Shown: one piece after another, positions 53,025-64,000 of the stretch
Position numbering within the stretch: the first letter of the stretch is position 1
Layout of the letters: each line of letters starts with the position of its first letter
Origin: Dawidia cretensis
GTDB lineage: Bacteria > Bacteroidota > Bacteroidia > Cytophagales > Cyclobacteriaceae
Reading direction: 5' to 3'
Assembly (NCBI RefSeq): GCF_018598175.1
Contig: NZ_JAHESE010000009.1
Coordinates: forward strand, 62,001-126,000
Length of the DNA: 64,000 bases
The notes under the pieces: generated by a model
Seen by the model: the letters and a program-made list of their open reading frames with translations, nothing else
Databases searched by the model: none
Told to the model about the DNA's origin: nothing
Program-made: the position numbers and the translations under genes

Positions 53025-53528
53025 ATGGAAACCGTCACCGTCACCAGTCAGTCGTACCTAACCTTCCGGTTAGACGACGAGCTTTTTGCCACCAGCGTGG
53101 CCGACGTTTCGGAGATCCTGGAGCTCTCCAAGATCACCAAAGTACCCCGCGCTCCGCATTTCATGCGGGGGGTTATCAACCTGCGCGGAACTGTACTACC
53201 CGTCGTCGACACACGCTTGAAGTTCGGGCTCGAAAAAACACCCGATACTGTCAACACCTGCATTCTTGTATTGAACCTCACGATCGATGGCCAACAGATT
53301 ATGCTGGGTGCCGTTGTCGATTCGGTACAGGAGGTACTCGAGATCGACGCTGCCAGCGTCCAACCGGCGCCGTCGATCGGATCGCGCTACAAGTCCGGGT
53401 TTATCAGCGGCATGGTCAAACATCATGACCAGTTTATCATGCTGCTCCACATCGGTCTGGTCTTCAGCACCGAAGAGCTCTCTATTTTACAAAACACCTC
53501 CGACCAGGAGTCAATCACTCACTCGTAA
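53025..53528 (+). CDS. cheW: Chemotaxis coupling protein CheW
   Basis: A 167-residue CheW. 'YLTFRLDDELFATSVADVSEILEL', 'PHFMRGVINLRGTVLPVVDTRLKFG' and 'GAVVDSVQEVLEI' are the expected landmarks. It links the receptor to CheA. The ATG at 53025 is 28 bp after the cheA stop; the frame is open into cheA but only the part from this ATG is CheW-like. Confidence 0.95.
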   Translation: METVTVTSQSYLTFRLDDELFATSVADVSEILELSKITKVPRAPHFMRGVINLRGTVLPVVDTRLKFGLEKTPDTVNTCILVLNLTIDGQQIMLGAVVDSVQEVLEIDAASVQPAPSIGSRYKSGFISGMVKHHDQFIMLLHIGLVFSTEELSILQNTSDQESITHS

Positions 53529-53540
53529 CCTCCATCACTC

Positions 53541-55220
53541 ATGAAACTCACCGTAAAAGCCCGCCTGATTACCGCCTTCGTCGTCTTGATCGGCCTGTCG
53601 GGCGCTATCTACTATATGGGTCTGAATAACATCGGCATGCTGAACGACCGTATCAACACGCTCGTAGACCTCAACGTAAAACGGATCATGCTTGCCTCGA
53701 AGGCAGCGGAAGACATTCAGCTTATTACAAAACGGGAAAAAGAGCTTATCATCACCAAGAGCCCCGAAGAAATACAAGAGTACGTCAGTGTGATTGAAGA
53801 TCGCACCACCGAAATGTTGGGCCGCATGGATGATCTTAAAAGCATATCCGACGAGACCGGTATTGAGATCATGGAAGAGTTCACGACCAAGTGGAACGAA
53901 TACGCCAAGATCTATGGCCGCATCAAATCACTGGCCATGCGCAATACCGACTCGACTTCTGCCGAAGCGTACAAGCTCTCCTCCGGTGACGGGCGCGCGG
54001 CAGCACTGGCCGCCATCAGCACGTTGGCAAAAATCTCGCGTAAAAATGAAAATGCCCTGGCCTTGGCCAAGACCGAAACCGACAAGTTGTATAACGAAGC
54101 CAAAACACAAATGGCCTTCCTTCTTATTACGGCAGTATTGATCTCCATCGGTATTTCGATCTGGATCATCACAGCTATTACGCGATCGATCGGCTATGCC
54201 AAGGCTGCCATCAAGAGCGTTTCTGAAGGTGACCTCACGGTGAATATCGAGAACACGTCGCATGACGAGCTGGGCGAGCTGATTGACTATATCAAAGCCA
54301 TGGTGGACAAACTCCGCGAAGTCCTCACGTTTGTTTCGACCGCGTCTGACCACATCGCCACCGCCAGCGCGCAGATGAGCGCTACATCGCAGCAGATGTC
54401 GCAAGGCTCGCAAGAGCAGGCTGCGTCGGCGGAACAGATTTCGTCATCGATGGAAGAAATGGCGGCAAACATCCAGCAAAACACCGACAATGCACAGCAG
54501 ACCGAAAAGATCGCTCTGAAAGCAGCCGACGATATTCAAGATGGTAGCCGATCCGTTAACCATACCGTTGAGTCCATGAAAAAAATTGCCGAGAAGATCT
54601 CCATCATCGGCGAGATTGCCCGTCAGACCAACTTGCTGGCGCTGAACGCCGCCGTAGAGGCAGCCCGTGCCGGCGACCATGGCAAAGGCTTTGCGGTTGT
54701 CGCCGCCGAAGTACGCAAGCTGGCCGAGCGTAGCCAGGTGGCTGCCGCGGAAATCAATGAGCTTTCCTCCGCGAGCGTGGCGATTGCCGATCGCTCCGGC
54801 AAAGTACTCGACCAGATCGTGCCGAACATCCAAAGCACAGCCAAGCTGGTACAAGAGATCTCTGCCGCCAGTCTCGAGCAGAATACCGGTGCCGAGCAGG
54901 TAAACAACGCCATCCAGCAATTCAACCAGGTGATCCAACAAAACGCGTCGGCGTCAGAAGAAATGGCCAGTGGTGCCGAAGAGCTGTCAAGCCAGGCCGA
55001 CCACCTGCGCGAAACCGTATCGTTCTTCCGCCTCGATAAAAACGCACAACGCGCCGCTGCCACGACGCTCTATAAATCGCGTCCCGCACAAGCCGGCGCC
55101 GGCGCACCGAACCTGTACAAAAGTGCTGTGAAAAATGCCCCGTCCAAGATGGGTGGTATAAATCTCGACATGGGCAACCACGAGAACGACCAGCTCGACA
55201 AGCGCTACGAAAACTTCTAA
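53541..55220 (+). CDS. Methyl-accepting chemotaxis protein
   Basis: A 559-residue receptor. TM1 about 7-27; a periplasmic four-helix-bundle sensor (about 28-190, rich in charged helices, with '[20 protein letters not shown]'); TM2 about 191-213; HAMP (215-267); and the cytoplasmic coiled coil with the hairpin tip '[21 protein letters not shown]' and '[15 protein letters not shown]'. The final five residues R-Y-E-N-F fit the x-[HFYW]-x2-[HFYW] pattern of CheR-tethering peptides. Ligand unknown; the sensor domain resembles 4HB_MCP small-molecule sensors. Confidence 0.94.
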   Translation: MKLTVKARLITAFVVLIGLSGAIYYMGLNNIGMLNDRINTLVDLNVKRIMLASKAAEDIQLITKREKELIITKSPEEIQEYVSVIEDRTTEMLGRMDDLKSISDETGIEIMEEFTTKWNEYAKIYGRIKSLAMRNTDSTSAEAYKLSSGDGRAAALAAISTLAKISRKNENALALAKTETDKLYNEAKTQMAFLLITAVLISIGISIWIITAITRSIGYAKAAIKSVSEGDLTVNIENTSHDELGELIDYIKAMVDKLREVLTFVSTASDHIATASAQMSATSQQMSQGSQEQAASAEQISSSMEEMAANIQQNTDNAQQTEKIALKAADDIQDGSRSVNHTVESMKKIAEKISIIGEIARQTNLLALNAAVEAARAGDHGKGFAVVAAEVRKLAERSQVAAAEINELSSASVAIADRSGKVLDQIVPNIQSTAKLVQEISAASLEQNTGAEQVNNAIQQFNQVIQQNASASEEMASGAEELSSQADHLRETVSFFRLDKNAQRAAATTLYKSRPAQAGAGAPNLYKSAVKNAPSKMGGINLDMGNHENDQLDKRYENF

Positions 55221-55223
55221 TCC

Positions 55224-57184
<1,961 letters not shown>

Positions 57185-57186
57185 CG

Positions 57187-60003
57187 CTATCGTTTAACAA
57201 CCTTTATCACTTTCCTCCTGGCTCCATTCTCCAACGAAACAAAATAAGTCCCCGACGGCAGCGCCACCAGCTGCAACGTAACTTCCTGACGATGCGCATC
57301 AATGACCTGCTGATGCTGCACGCGCCCTAATACATCACGCACGGATACCGTCCGAAACACAGCCGGGGGAAAGTTAACGGTAAACATATCTTGTACAGGG
57401 TTAGGCGAATATGTAATCTTTTCTTCCTCACGCAGTACGTCCGCCACTGCCGCCACGCGGCCTGTGCCATGGCTCACAAAGTTTATATAGTTGATATTAA
57501 AATCGAACCCATCCATAAAGATCCGCAGCACTTTTACCCCGGTCGTCAACGCCGGCGTCGTCACGGAGACCGTCTGATATAGCTGCCAGTTGCCGGTATT
57601 CGGCACCGCCACAGGTCCGGAGATATTAACACCGTCCAATTCTACATGAAAGATCTTCCCCGCATTGGGCGTCGCCACCCGGGCCTGCAAGGTATAGGTA
57701 CCCGCGCTCATAACATTCACGGTGTACTCCAGCCACTCTCCCGTACCGATCCATCCAACATTATAACCACCTTCCGAACAAGTCTCAATATCGACACGCT
57801 CCGCAGCTCTGTATTGTCCACCGCTGTTGACTACATCCTGATCTGAGTAGGCAATACCCTGTCCTCCCGTATCATAATTTTCCGCCTCGATACGTCCCGG
57901 TATAACCGCCGGCGTGCCGGTATACGGACCCTGTCCCGGCGTACTCAACACAAAGTTGAGATCGTTCAGATTGAACCCGTCCGTATCCATCACAATGCGT
58001 ACCACCTTTTGGCCCGTGCTGATCATCGGCGTCGTCACGCGCACGGTTTGGTACACCTGCCAGTCGCCTGTAGCCGGCACGGCAATGCCGCCTGATATAT
58101 TCACACCATTCAATTCTACGTGAAAGCTTTTTCCCGAAGCCGGTGTCGCCACACGTGCCTCCAGGGTGTAGACACCTGCCGACGCTACATTAACCGTATA
58201 TGCCAACCACTCACCCTTCGACAACCATCCCACAAAATAACCGCCCGCCGGCGTCCCGCCGATATCGATCGGCTCCGATGTACGATACTGCCCACCGTTG
58301 TTCACAACATCCGTATCATAATAAGCAACTCCTTGTCCACCGGCATCATAATTCTCTACTTCCACGCGCCCCGGTATGGCAGCCGGGCTTCCATTAAAAG
58401 GCGCGGAGGCATGAAAGGTAATGGCCGCAGTAGCCGAGCCTATTGTATATCCTGATCCGCTGGCCAGGGTCAACTGCAGCGTCTCCCCCGACGTAATCAC
58501 ATGATCTGTAGCAGGCGCGACAGCAACACTTACCAACGGAGCCGAAGGAGTTAACGTAACAGACCCCGTCAATGCGGGAGTGGCCGTATAATCTGCTGCC
58601 GGCGCCGTACCGCCCAGCGTATAGGCAACCGTAACAGGCGAAGTAACATTCGTCGCGGCAATAGTAAAGCTGCCCGGCAACACACCACGCACAGCCGGAC
58701 TTGTCGAAGACACATACACCACCGGAACACTAAAAGAAGGAACAATCGGAATAGTGCTCGTCAACGGAGTCGAGTGGTCAAGCATCTTCTGGCTCTCGTC
58801 GGCCAACCGGAGATACCAATCGCTCGGCAACGTATAGCCGTCGGCGTCCAGCTTCACGATCGTCCCCTGCGCGGGCGCACCTCCCGCATTGGGCGCAACC
58901 TTAAACATGGCCGTACCTTCGTCGACCTCATCAAACATGGCCACATACAAAAAGCTCGATCCGGCGCTGATCGCGTTGTATGCCTGGCGCCAGTAGTTAT
59001 TCCCACCGTCGCGCGGGTTGTCATTGATCCGCTCGGGATATAGCTGATCTGTCTGGTTAAACCACGAGCCTCCCGGCCAGATCACCGGCATATAATCAAT
59101 GCCGTTCGCATGACAGTCGGCCAGGTCTGGCACGATCATGTTTGTCTTCCACGCATCAACGCTGGTCTTATTATAGCGTCCTACTGTCCACGGAGAGATC
59201 ATATCAAACGAGCGATAAACCGCGGCCCACTGCGGCTCGGTCTTTGTATCACTCTGTGTCCGCAACGTGCGCCAGTACGATGGCACACCGCCTACTACAT
59301 ACGCGCGGTATTTCTCCGGGCCATTGTGAAAGAAGTCGATCACAGCCTGCGCCGTTTGATACGTCACCGGATTATGCGAAAAACCCATCCCCCAGATGGC
59401 CACCACCGGTTTACCCTCCTGCCGCGCATGTCCCGGGCGATTCAACATATCGTACGTATCGACCAGGTACTTCCAGTCGGCGATGACCTTATCGTAAAAA
59501 CCTTCTTCCGGCACACCCGTCACATCGTACATCACCGCGTAATGCCTGCCGTACGTCTGCGCGGCGTTCATCACATTTTCCATAATATGATTCCGATTCT
59601 GAAAGTTTTGCTGGTTAGATGCCGCCTCGCCCAGGAAACGTTGCACATAGACACCGTGCACATTGTAGTCACGCATCCACTTAAAGTGGACATTCACCGT
59701 ACTTTGATCGTATGACGAAAACAGCCGCGCCATGGAACCATTCTGATACGTCATTTCCGTAGCATACTGCTGCGGGTATTCCACCATCTCCGGCCAGAAG
59801 TCAATATTGATCTTCGTTGCATTGGGTGTCTGATCCTTAAACCAATGCCGCCATTCATTCACCGGCGACCCATCACCCGGCGTATTAAACCAGCCCTGGT
59901 ATCCCATCATGACCTTATTGGTCAAATCGTTCTGAGCATACGCAGTCTGGAGAGCACTTACTGTAAGCAACAGCAACACGGTGAGTTGTACATATCTTTT
60001 CAT
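57187..60003 (-). CDS. Secreted GH71/GH99-like glycoside hydrolase with two CBM6 and T9SS domain
   Basis: A 938-residue enzyme. Signal peptide 1-23 ('AYAQ'); a TIM-barrel domain 25-410 of the GH71/GH99-like type ('NKVMMGYQGWFNTPGDGS', 'GVYVQRFLGE', 'PVVAIWGMGFSH', 'YVAMFDEVDEGT'); a Calx-beta-like segment (about 415-535); two CBM6-like modules (about 542-690 and 698-840, both with 'A.IPGR.E.ENYD'); and a T9SS sorting domain (about 865-938). GH99 acts on alpha-mannans and GH71 on alpha-1,3-glucan; the exact substrate is unknown. The ATG at 60001-60003 is used. Confidence 0.85.
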   Translation of the reverse strand: MKRYVQLTVLLLLTVSALQTAYAQNDLTNKVMMGYQGWFNTPGDGSPVNEWRHWFKDQTPNATKINIDFWPEMVEYPQQYATEMTYQNGSMARLFSSYDQSTVNVHFKWMRDYNVHGVYVQRFLGEAASNQQNFQNRNHIMENVMNAAQTYGRHYAVMYDVTGVPEEGFYDKVIADWKYLVDTYDMLNRPGHARQEGKPVVAIWGMGFSHNPVTYQTAQAVIDFFHNGPEKYRAYVVGGVPSYWRTLRTQSDTKTEPQWAAVYRSFDMISPWTVGRYNKTSVDAWKTNMIVPDLADCHANGIDYMPVIWPGGSWFNQTDQLYPERINDNPRDGGNNYWRQAYNAISAGSSFLYVAMFDEVDEGTAMFKVAPNAGGAPAQGTIVKLDADGYTLPSDWYLRLADESQKMLDHSTPLTSTIPIVPSFSVPVVYVSSTSPAVRGVLPGSFTIAATNVTSPVTVAYTLGGTAPAADYTATPALTGSVTLTPSAPLVSVAVAPATDHVITSGETLQLTLASGSGYTIGSATAAITFHASAPFNGSPAAIPGRVEVENYDAGGQGVAYYDTDVVNNGGQYRTSEPIDIGGTPAGGYFVGWLSKGEWLAYTVNVASAGVYTLEARVATPASGKSFHVELNGVNISGGIAVPATGDWQVYQTVRVTTPMISTGQKVVRIVMDTDGFNLNDLNFVLSTPGQGPYTGTPAVIPGRIEAENYDTGGQGIAYSDQDVVNSGGQYRAAERVDIETCSEGGYNVGWIGTGEWLEYTVNVMSAGTYTLQARVATPNAGKIFHVELDGVNISGPVAVPNTGNWQLYQTVSVTTPALTTGVKVLRIFMDGFDFNINYINFVSHGTGRVAAVADVLREEEKITYSPNPVQDMFTVNFPPAVFRTVSVRDVLGRVQHQQVIDAHRQEVTLQLVALPSGTYFVSLENGARRKVIKVVKR

Positions 60004-60169
60004 AGTCAGTCTTTTTGCATGGTTGATTCCATGATATCGACTGAAAAGTCGTCTCTGAAAAACGGCATTAAAAGCAGTAATCGACCAGAAGTTAATACCC
60101 CCGGCAACGAGAAGCCGATGTAGTGTAAACAGCAATCGACTACACGGTCTGAATTGGAAGGTGTAACGC

Positions 60170-60595
60170 TTATCTGGATTCAGGGATCTTCACAGAAACC
60201 AACGCGTAACTTCTCTTGATCTTGGCATTAATCGTTCCCGCGCTAACAACTAAATGTGTTGCACGTTCAAGATCGGCTCTATTCATAGTACCGATATACA
60301 TATTACGATCAGCTTTTAATCTGGTAAGCAGCGACACCTTCGTGATTTCATATACCTGACTGCAATTCAGATAAGAATCGTGATCCAGATAGGATCGACC
60401 ATCAGCCGACAGTTTCAACTGAAGATTTCGCAGCTCTTGCGTACCCAGGTAGTTGATATTAATTGCAGAGTTGATCAATGCGATCAGGATCGAATCTGTA
60501 TTCTCAGCCAGTATAATGTAACGTTTTACTTTGGGCGGCGTGGTCGTCCAGAGAAATTCCCTGTACACCGTGCCCGGTGCATAAATAGCCAACAT
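60170..60595 (-). CDS. Candidate toxin downstream of a Panacea-type antitoxin
   Basis: A 141-residue, beta-rich protein of unrecognised family. 'KRYIILAENTDSILIALINS' followed by 'YLDHDSYLNCSQVYEI' is faintly like PemK/MazF-fold toxins, but no catalytic residue can be named. It starts 11 bp after the Panacea-domain gene, the order seen in several Panacea toxin-antitoxin pairs. The toxin role is inferred from that context only; it could also be an unrelated cistron. Confidence 0.55.
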   Translation of the reverse strand: MLAIYAPGTVYREFLWTTTPPKVKRYIILAENTDSILIALINSAININYLGTQELRNLQLKLSADGRSYLDHDSYLNCSQVYEITKVSLLTRLKADRNMYIGTMNRADLERATHLVVSAGTINAKIKRSYALVSVKIPESR

Positions 60596-60606
60596 CGGTA
60601 TAAATT

Positions 60607-61206
60607 CTAGTTTGCAAAAAAGTTCTTGTTCTCAATGCCTTCTTCAATAAACTTAATCATCTCTTCATTTGCACCACCCGCACGCGCAATCTCTACGAAC
60701 GACATTGTATCATTTTTAGAGGTTTGAGCTGCCTTTTCCCAGGCGGCATCATGCGATTTTTCCGTCAGCTTACCAAAGGAGAGATCTTTATTTTCTTGCA
60801 CTGACAACATCAACGACGCCAACTCAGTGTCTGAAAAAATGCTTTCATCAAATTCACCTACGGGCTGAATAAAATGCTCATCTTCGACCCGCACATATTG
60901 AGTAATCGTTTCTATATCTACCTCATACGGGAGGTCCTGGCGCAAGGCCTTTAGGATGTCATAGGTCTTGGACGGCACTGGCCCCTTGGGCATAGCTACA
61001 TAGGAGTCTCCTATGATAAAGGAACCATACTGCGCAATATGTTTTTGCTCAGCAAAGTACAGTATCTTAAAAACCTGGTGAAACCCAGCCTCTTTGCCGG
61101 CCAGTCTTAATTGCTCAGCAACATACAATACGGCGTTTAGCGCCTTCTCTACATCAAATGTTGATTTTTTTGGCATAGTCATAACAAGCATCATATCATA
61201 TAACAT
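60607..61206 (-). CDS. Panacea-domain (SocA-like/DUF4065) protein, probable antitoxin
   Basis: A 199-residue protein. 'EKALNAVLYVAEQL', 'FHQVFKILYFAEQKHIAQYGSFIIGDSYVAMPKGPVPSKTYDILKAL' and 'FSDTELASLMLSV' are typical of the Panacea/SocA family, whose members act as antitoxins or proteolytic adaptors. Three in-frame ATGs exist (61206, 61182, 61176); the family usually starts just before the 'DVEKAL' helix, so 61176 is as likely as 61206. It is followed closely by the putative toxin gene. Confidence 0.82.
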   Translation of the reverse strand: MLYDMMLVMTMPKKSTFDVEKALNAVLYVAEQLRLAGKEAGFHQVFKILYFAEQKHIAQYGSFIIGDSYVAMPKGPVPSKTYDILKALRQDLPYEVDIETITQYVRVEDEHFIQPVGEFDESIFSDTELASLMLSVQENKDLSFGKLTEKSHDAAWEKAAQTSKNDTMSFVEIARAGGANEEMIKFIEEGIENKNFFAN

Positions 61207-61313
61207 TTAAAATTGACGAAAATTCCGATTATTGCTAACAAGCGATCGAGAGATTATTATTCCACAACGTCTTCAGTTGCTCACATCGGTCCATAAATAA
61301 CACACCAAAGTTA

Positions 61314-61326
61314 TCGTTTAAAACGA
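61314..61326. promoter_or_regulatory. Inverted repeat between the Panacea gene and the hydrolase gene
   Basis: TCGTTT-A-AAACGA is a perfect 6-bp inverted repeat in the divergent region, about 108 bp before the Panacea start and 90 bp before the hydrolase start. A possible operator for autoregulation. Confidence 0.3.
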
Positions 61327-61416
61327 ATCCTCCACATTCCCCGAAATACTTTACCCCAAAAAACACAGAATATTTTATTCCTTAATCCGGTTATCTTTAC
61401 ATCACAAGCCGCCTGC

Positions 61417-62223
61417 ATGCAAACACTAAAGATCCTGGCATATTCCATTATCGCCCTCTATTTCCTGGTCGCCCTGCTATTATACATCTTCCAGCAAAAA
61501 ATGATCTTTTACCCAGGCAAAATGGCGAAGAATACCAATCTGAACCTGGCCAGCCACCAACGCGAAGTATTTCTCGAAACACGCGACAACGAGACCATCC
61601 ACGCCCTCTACTGTGCCGGCACGCGCCCGGAAGTCATACTGTACTTCCACGGCAACGCCGGCGACTTGAGCGGCTGGAAGTTTGCCGCAGAAGACTTTAC
61701 CACCCTGGGCTATGCTGTATTGATGATCGACTACCGCGGTTACGGCAAAAGCACCGGGCAACTCTCCGAGCAAGGCATGTATACCGACGGCGAAGCCGCC
61801 TATGAATACCTCACGAAAGAGTTGCACATCGCACCCGTAAACATCCTGGTATATGGCCGATCCATTGGCACGGGTGTGGCCGTAGAAATTGCCACACGAT
61901 ACCCGGTCCGTGGATTGGTGCTGGAGTCTGCCTACACATCGCTCAGCACGTTAGCCAACGAAAAAGTGCCATTCTTTTTCCCTTCGCTCTACCTCCGCTT
62001 CCGATTCAATAACCTGCAAAAAATTGCAAACGTTACGTGCCCCGTCGTACTGCTGCACGGCACCCGGGACGAGCTTATTCCCCCCGCGCACAGCCAACGT
62101 TTGCTTGCTGCGATTAAAAGTAAAAAGAAATTAATCCTGATCGACGGCGGCGGGCACAATGATCTCGCAGGCTTCCCGGAATATGGTCGGTCTCTACAAG
62201 AGGACCTGAATAATTTCTTCTAG
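61417..62223 (+). CDS. Membrane-anchored alpha/beta-hydrolase
   Basis: A 268-residue protein with one N-terminal transmembrane segment (about 5-25). 'LYFHGNAGDLSGW' carries the oxyanion region, 'VYGRSIGTGVA' the nucleophile Ser, 'LLHGTRDELIPPAHS' the Asp and 'GGGHNDL' the His. The pattern matches ABHD13/ABHD17-like (BEM46) serine hydrolases, possibly thioesterases. Single gene, divergent from the Panacea pair. Confidence 0.88.
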   Translation: MQTLKILAYSIIALYFLVALLLYIFQQKMIFYPGKMAKNTNLNLASHQREVFLETRDNETIHALYCAGTRPEVILYFHGNAGDLSGWKFAAEDFTTLGYAVLMIDYRGYGKSTGQLSEQGMYTDGEAAYEYLTKELHIAPVNILVYGRSIGTGVAVEIATRYPVRGLVLESAYTSLSTLANEKVPFFFPSLYLRFRFNNLQKIANVTCPVVLLHGTRDELIPPAHSQRLLAAIKSKKKLILIDGGGHNDLAGFPEYGRSLQEDLNNFF

Positions 62224-62228
62224 CATCT

Positions 62229-62630
62229 TCAACGTGGCGGCGCATACACATCACCTTCAGGCACGGGTCCTGGAGCCACATACCCTTTCTCTATAACAGC
62301 GCGCAGTCGTGCCTGATTGTCATCCGCCCACTGGCCCAGCGCAGAAATAAATGGCAACAAAGATTTTCCAATGTCTGTCAGACTGTACTCGACTTTCAGC
62401 GGCACTTGCGGATAGATTACCTTTGAAACAAGCTCATGTGTTTCGAGCTCTTTCAACTGCGCATTCAACACACGAAGCGAAGCCTGCGGAATCTTTCGAT
62501 GTAACTCGCTCGGCCGCTTATGACCTTCGTTAATGAAGTATAATAACCGAATTTTCCACTTACCATACAGCACTTCTCCGATCAGATCTAACCCGCAATT
62601 GAGCTCGATAGGAATCTTCTTTTCGTACAT
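62229..62630 (-). CDS. HxlR-family transcriptional regulator
   Basis: A 133-residue winged-helix protein with the family landmarks 'GKWKIRLLYFINEGHKRPSELHRKIPQASLRVLNAQLKELE' and 'VPLKVEYSLTDIGKSLLPFISALGQWADDN'. HxlR regulators often sense redox or electrophilic compounds. It is divergent from a short-chain dehydrogenase gene, which it probably controls through the palindrome in between. Confidence 0.92.
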   Translation of the reverse strand: MYEKKIPIELNCGLDLIGEVLYGKWKIRLLYFINEGHKRPSELHRKIPQASLRVLNAQLKELETHELVSKVIYPQVPLKVEYSLTDIGKSLLPFISALGQWADDNQARLRAVIEKGYVAPGPVPEGDVYAPPR

Positions 62631-62669
62631 ACATCAAAAATAAGCCCATGGTACCGGAAATACCAGTAT

Positions 62670-62683
62670 GGATAAATTTATCC
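62670..62683. promoter_or_regulatory. Perfect 14-bp palindrome between hxlR-type gene and SDR gene
   Basis: GGATAAATTTATCC lies 40 bp from the regulator start and 67 bp from the SDR start. It is a candidate HxlR operator. Confidence 0.5.
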
Positions 62684-62750
62684 CTATAGGCATAATTACA
62701 CCATTCTTGCAACACATCTTCCTGACACGGATTTTTGTGTAAAAAAAATA

Positions 62751-63548
62751 ATGAATACGACAGCGATACACACCGGGCACGAATTGGCAGACAAGGTAGC
62801 ACTGGTGACGGGAGGAACGAAAGGCGCCGGGCGCGCCATTGCCGAACGACTAAAACGGGCCGGCGCCCGGGTCATTGTAACGGCACGGAATCCGGCGGAA
62901 GAGAACCTGGACGGAATTGACTTCATCGCCGCAGACCTCAGCAAGCGGCTGGGAACGCAAAAAGTCATCGACGAAGTCAACGCCCGGTTTGGCGGCATTG
63001 ATATATTGATAGACAATCTCGGTTCATCCGAAACACCCGGTGGTGGCTTCGCCGCGCTGACGGATGAAGATTGGGAAGAGACGATCCAGGCGAACCTGCT
63101 TGCCGCTGTCAGACTCGACCGCGGGTTCTTGCCTAAAATGCTGGAAAAGAAATCGGGCGTAATCATCCACATAGGCTCGATACAAGCGAAGATGCCATTA
63201 TACGAATCAACGTTGCCCTATGCAGCCGCAAAAGCAGGACTGGTGAACTACAGCAAAAGCCTGTCGAATGAAGTATCACCCCAGGGCGTCCGTGTATTGA
63301 CTGTCTCACCAGGGTTTATCCAAACGACTTCCGCCACCAGGATGGTGGAAAGACTCGCCGAGAGCAGTGGGACAAGCTTTGAAGTTGCCTTGCAAGGATT
63401 GATGGAAGCGCTCGGCGGAATCCCCTACGGGCGTCCTGCATGGCCGGAAGAACTTGCCGAGTTTGTCGGCTTCCTCGTCTCACCCCGCGCCGGCTACCTG
63501 ACCGGCACCGAGTATATCGTCGACGGCGGCACAGTCCCGACAATCTAG
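62751..63548 (+). CDS. Short-chain dehydrogenase/reductase
   Basis: A 265-residue classical SDR: cofactor loop 'VTGGTKGAGRAIAERL' (about 19-34), 'DNLGSSETPGG', the catalytic Ser in 'IIHIGSIQAK', Tyr-x3-Lys in 'YAAAKAGLVNYSK', and 'VSPGFIQT'. The C-terminus 'YLTGTEYIVDGGTVPTI' is standard. The substrate is not evident. It is divergent from the HxlR-type regulator, implying induction by a compound it detoxifies (inference). Confidence 0.93.
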   Translation: MNTTAIHTGHELADKVALVTGGTKGAGRAIAERLKRAGARVIVTARNPAEENLDGIDFIAADLSKRLGTQKVIDEVNARFGGIDILIDNLGSSETPGGGFAALTDEDWEETIQANLLAAVRLDRGFLPKMLEKKSGVIIHIGSIQAKMPLYESTLPYAAAKAGLVNYSKSLSNEVSPQGVRVLTVSPGFIQTTSATRMVERLAESSGTSFEVALQGLMEALGGIPYGRPAWPEELAEFVGFLVSPRAGYLTGTEYIVDGGTVPTI

Positions 63549-63561
63549 CAAACATCCACGA

Positions 63562-64000
63562 TCACTTGTGCGGGAACCGCTCCAAACATTCCTCCAGCGT
63601 AGACAGCGCCCGTTGGTAAAGCTCGGCATTCCCCTTATCGATCAGGGCCAGGATGGCCTGACACTCCCGCACATACACCGGAGCAAAATCCGGATCGTGT
63701 TGTGTGATATCAACGGCATTGTCGATAATATCCGCATACTTCACTGTCTGTGCATCGGCGCTCACCGTAGCCAGGCGTTCCGCTTCCCGTGCCCGCCGCT
63801 CCTTTCTTTTCATGCGCGGCTGACGCTCACGCGTATACACATCGGTGAGCTCCACCACAGTCCGTAGCGTGCGCGCTACCTCAGCCCCGGGCATCAACGT
63901 CTCCAGAAACCCGCCAATAGATGCTTCCCGGACGGGTGTATCTTCCAACACATCGTGTAGCAACGCCGCACACAATGTAGCGGTGTCCTGCGTATAGGCC
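63562..64000 (-). CDS. HD-domain phosphohydrolase-like protein, N-terminus outside the window
   Basis: At least 145 residues are visible, open to the window edge. 'ATLCAALLHDVLEDT' is the HD motif of RelA/SpoT-like and related metal-dependent phosphohydrolases, and 'VKYADIIDNAVDI' holds the second metal-ligand region ('KxADxxDN'). The later part is helical and charged. Only a hydrolase-type HD domain is seen, so a small hydrolase or stand-alone HD protein is likely. Confidence 0.75.
   Translation of the reverse strand, partial: AYTQDTATLCAALLHDVLEDTPVREASIGGFLETLMPGAEVARTLRTVVELTDVYTRERQPRMKRKERRAREAERLATVSADAQTVKYADIIDNAVDITQHDPDFAPVYVRECQAILALIDKGNAELYQRALSTLEECLERFPHK

Overview
The window comes from a gliding-type Bacteroidota bacterium, most likely a Cytophagales member. 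The evidence is several C-terminal type IX secretion (T9SS) sorting domains ('YPNP' start, 'GLYLIR/YLVK' end), a SusC/BtuB-style TonB receptor, TAnnTTTG-like -7 promoter elements, weak Shine-Dalgarno sequences and roughly 50% G+C. There are no rRNA, tRNA, CRISPR, phage or insertion-sequence features. The genus cannot be fixed from this sequence.

Layout. (1) 1-4.2 kb: end of a sensor kinase, an OmpR-type regulator, a double spondin-domain lipoprotein and a ClC channel. (2) 4.2-9.9 kb: a metalloid/thiol-stress island. It holds a flavoprotein with five vicinal Cys pairs in its tail, a PAP2 phosphatase, a SigZ-like ECF sigma factor with a Cys tail, and an arsRC-acr3-arsN operon. Three near-identical ECF promoters (TGCGTC-N15/16-CGTC) tie the flavoprotein, the phosphatase and the sigma factor into one predicted regulon. 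(3) 10-14.2 kb: TonB receptor, a DinB gene broken by one in-frame TAG, small unknowns and an esterase. (4) 14.2-30.6 kb: a complete assimilatory nitrate locus. It contains nitrate transporter, porin, a nitrate reductase fused to its own NAD(P)H-flavin domain, a nitrite-reductase-like/rubredoxin fusion, nirBD, cobA, a nitrate-reductase-associated protein and mobA, with a NarX/NarL-like two-component pair. TACGTA repeats crowd the promoters of the transporter operon, the kinase gene and the nirB/cobA divergent region.

(5) 30.6-34 kb: a desaturase and a secreted GH16 beta-glucanase. (6) 34.4-41.3 kb: two tandem multidomain GH18 chitinases. The GH16 gene and the chitinase operon share a pair of 11-bp direct repeats spaced 21 bp, about 100 bp before the start codon, suggesting one regulator for chitin plus beta-glucan (fungal wall) degradation. 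A GH71/GH99-like secreted enzyme lies at 57-60 kb. (7) 41.5-50.3 kb: SMR exporter, DinB, Crp, thioredoxin, AraC/Rossmann pair, a T9SS/S74 adhesin-like pair, DUF1206 and a sorbosone-dehydrogenase-like lipoprotein. (8) 50.6-57.2 kb: chemosensory operon STAS-cheA-cheW-mcp-cheR-cheB without cheY. (9) 60-64 kb: a candidate Panacea-type toxin-antitoxin pair, a hydrolase, an HxlR/SDR divergent pair and a truncated HD-domain gene.

Start codons were chosen by checking the DNA; several long open frames begin at TTG or GTG and were trimmed to the first sensible ATG. All family names come from recognising motifs by eye, not from searches.
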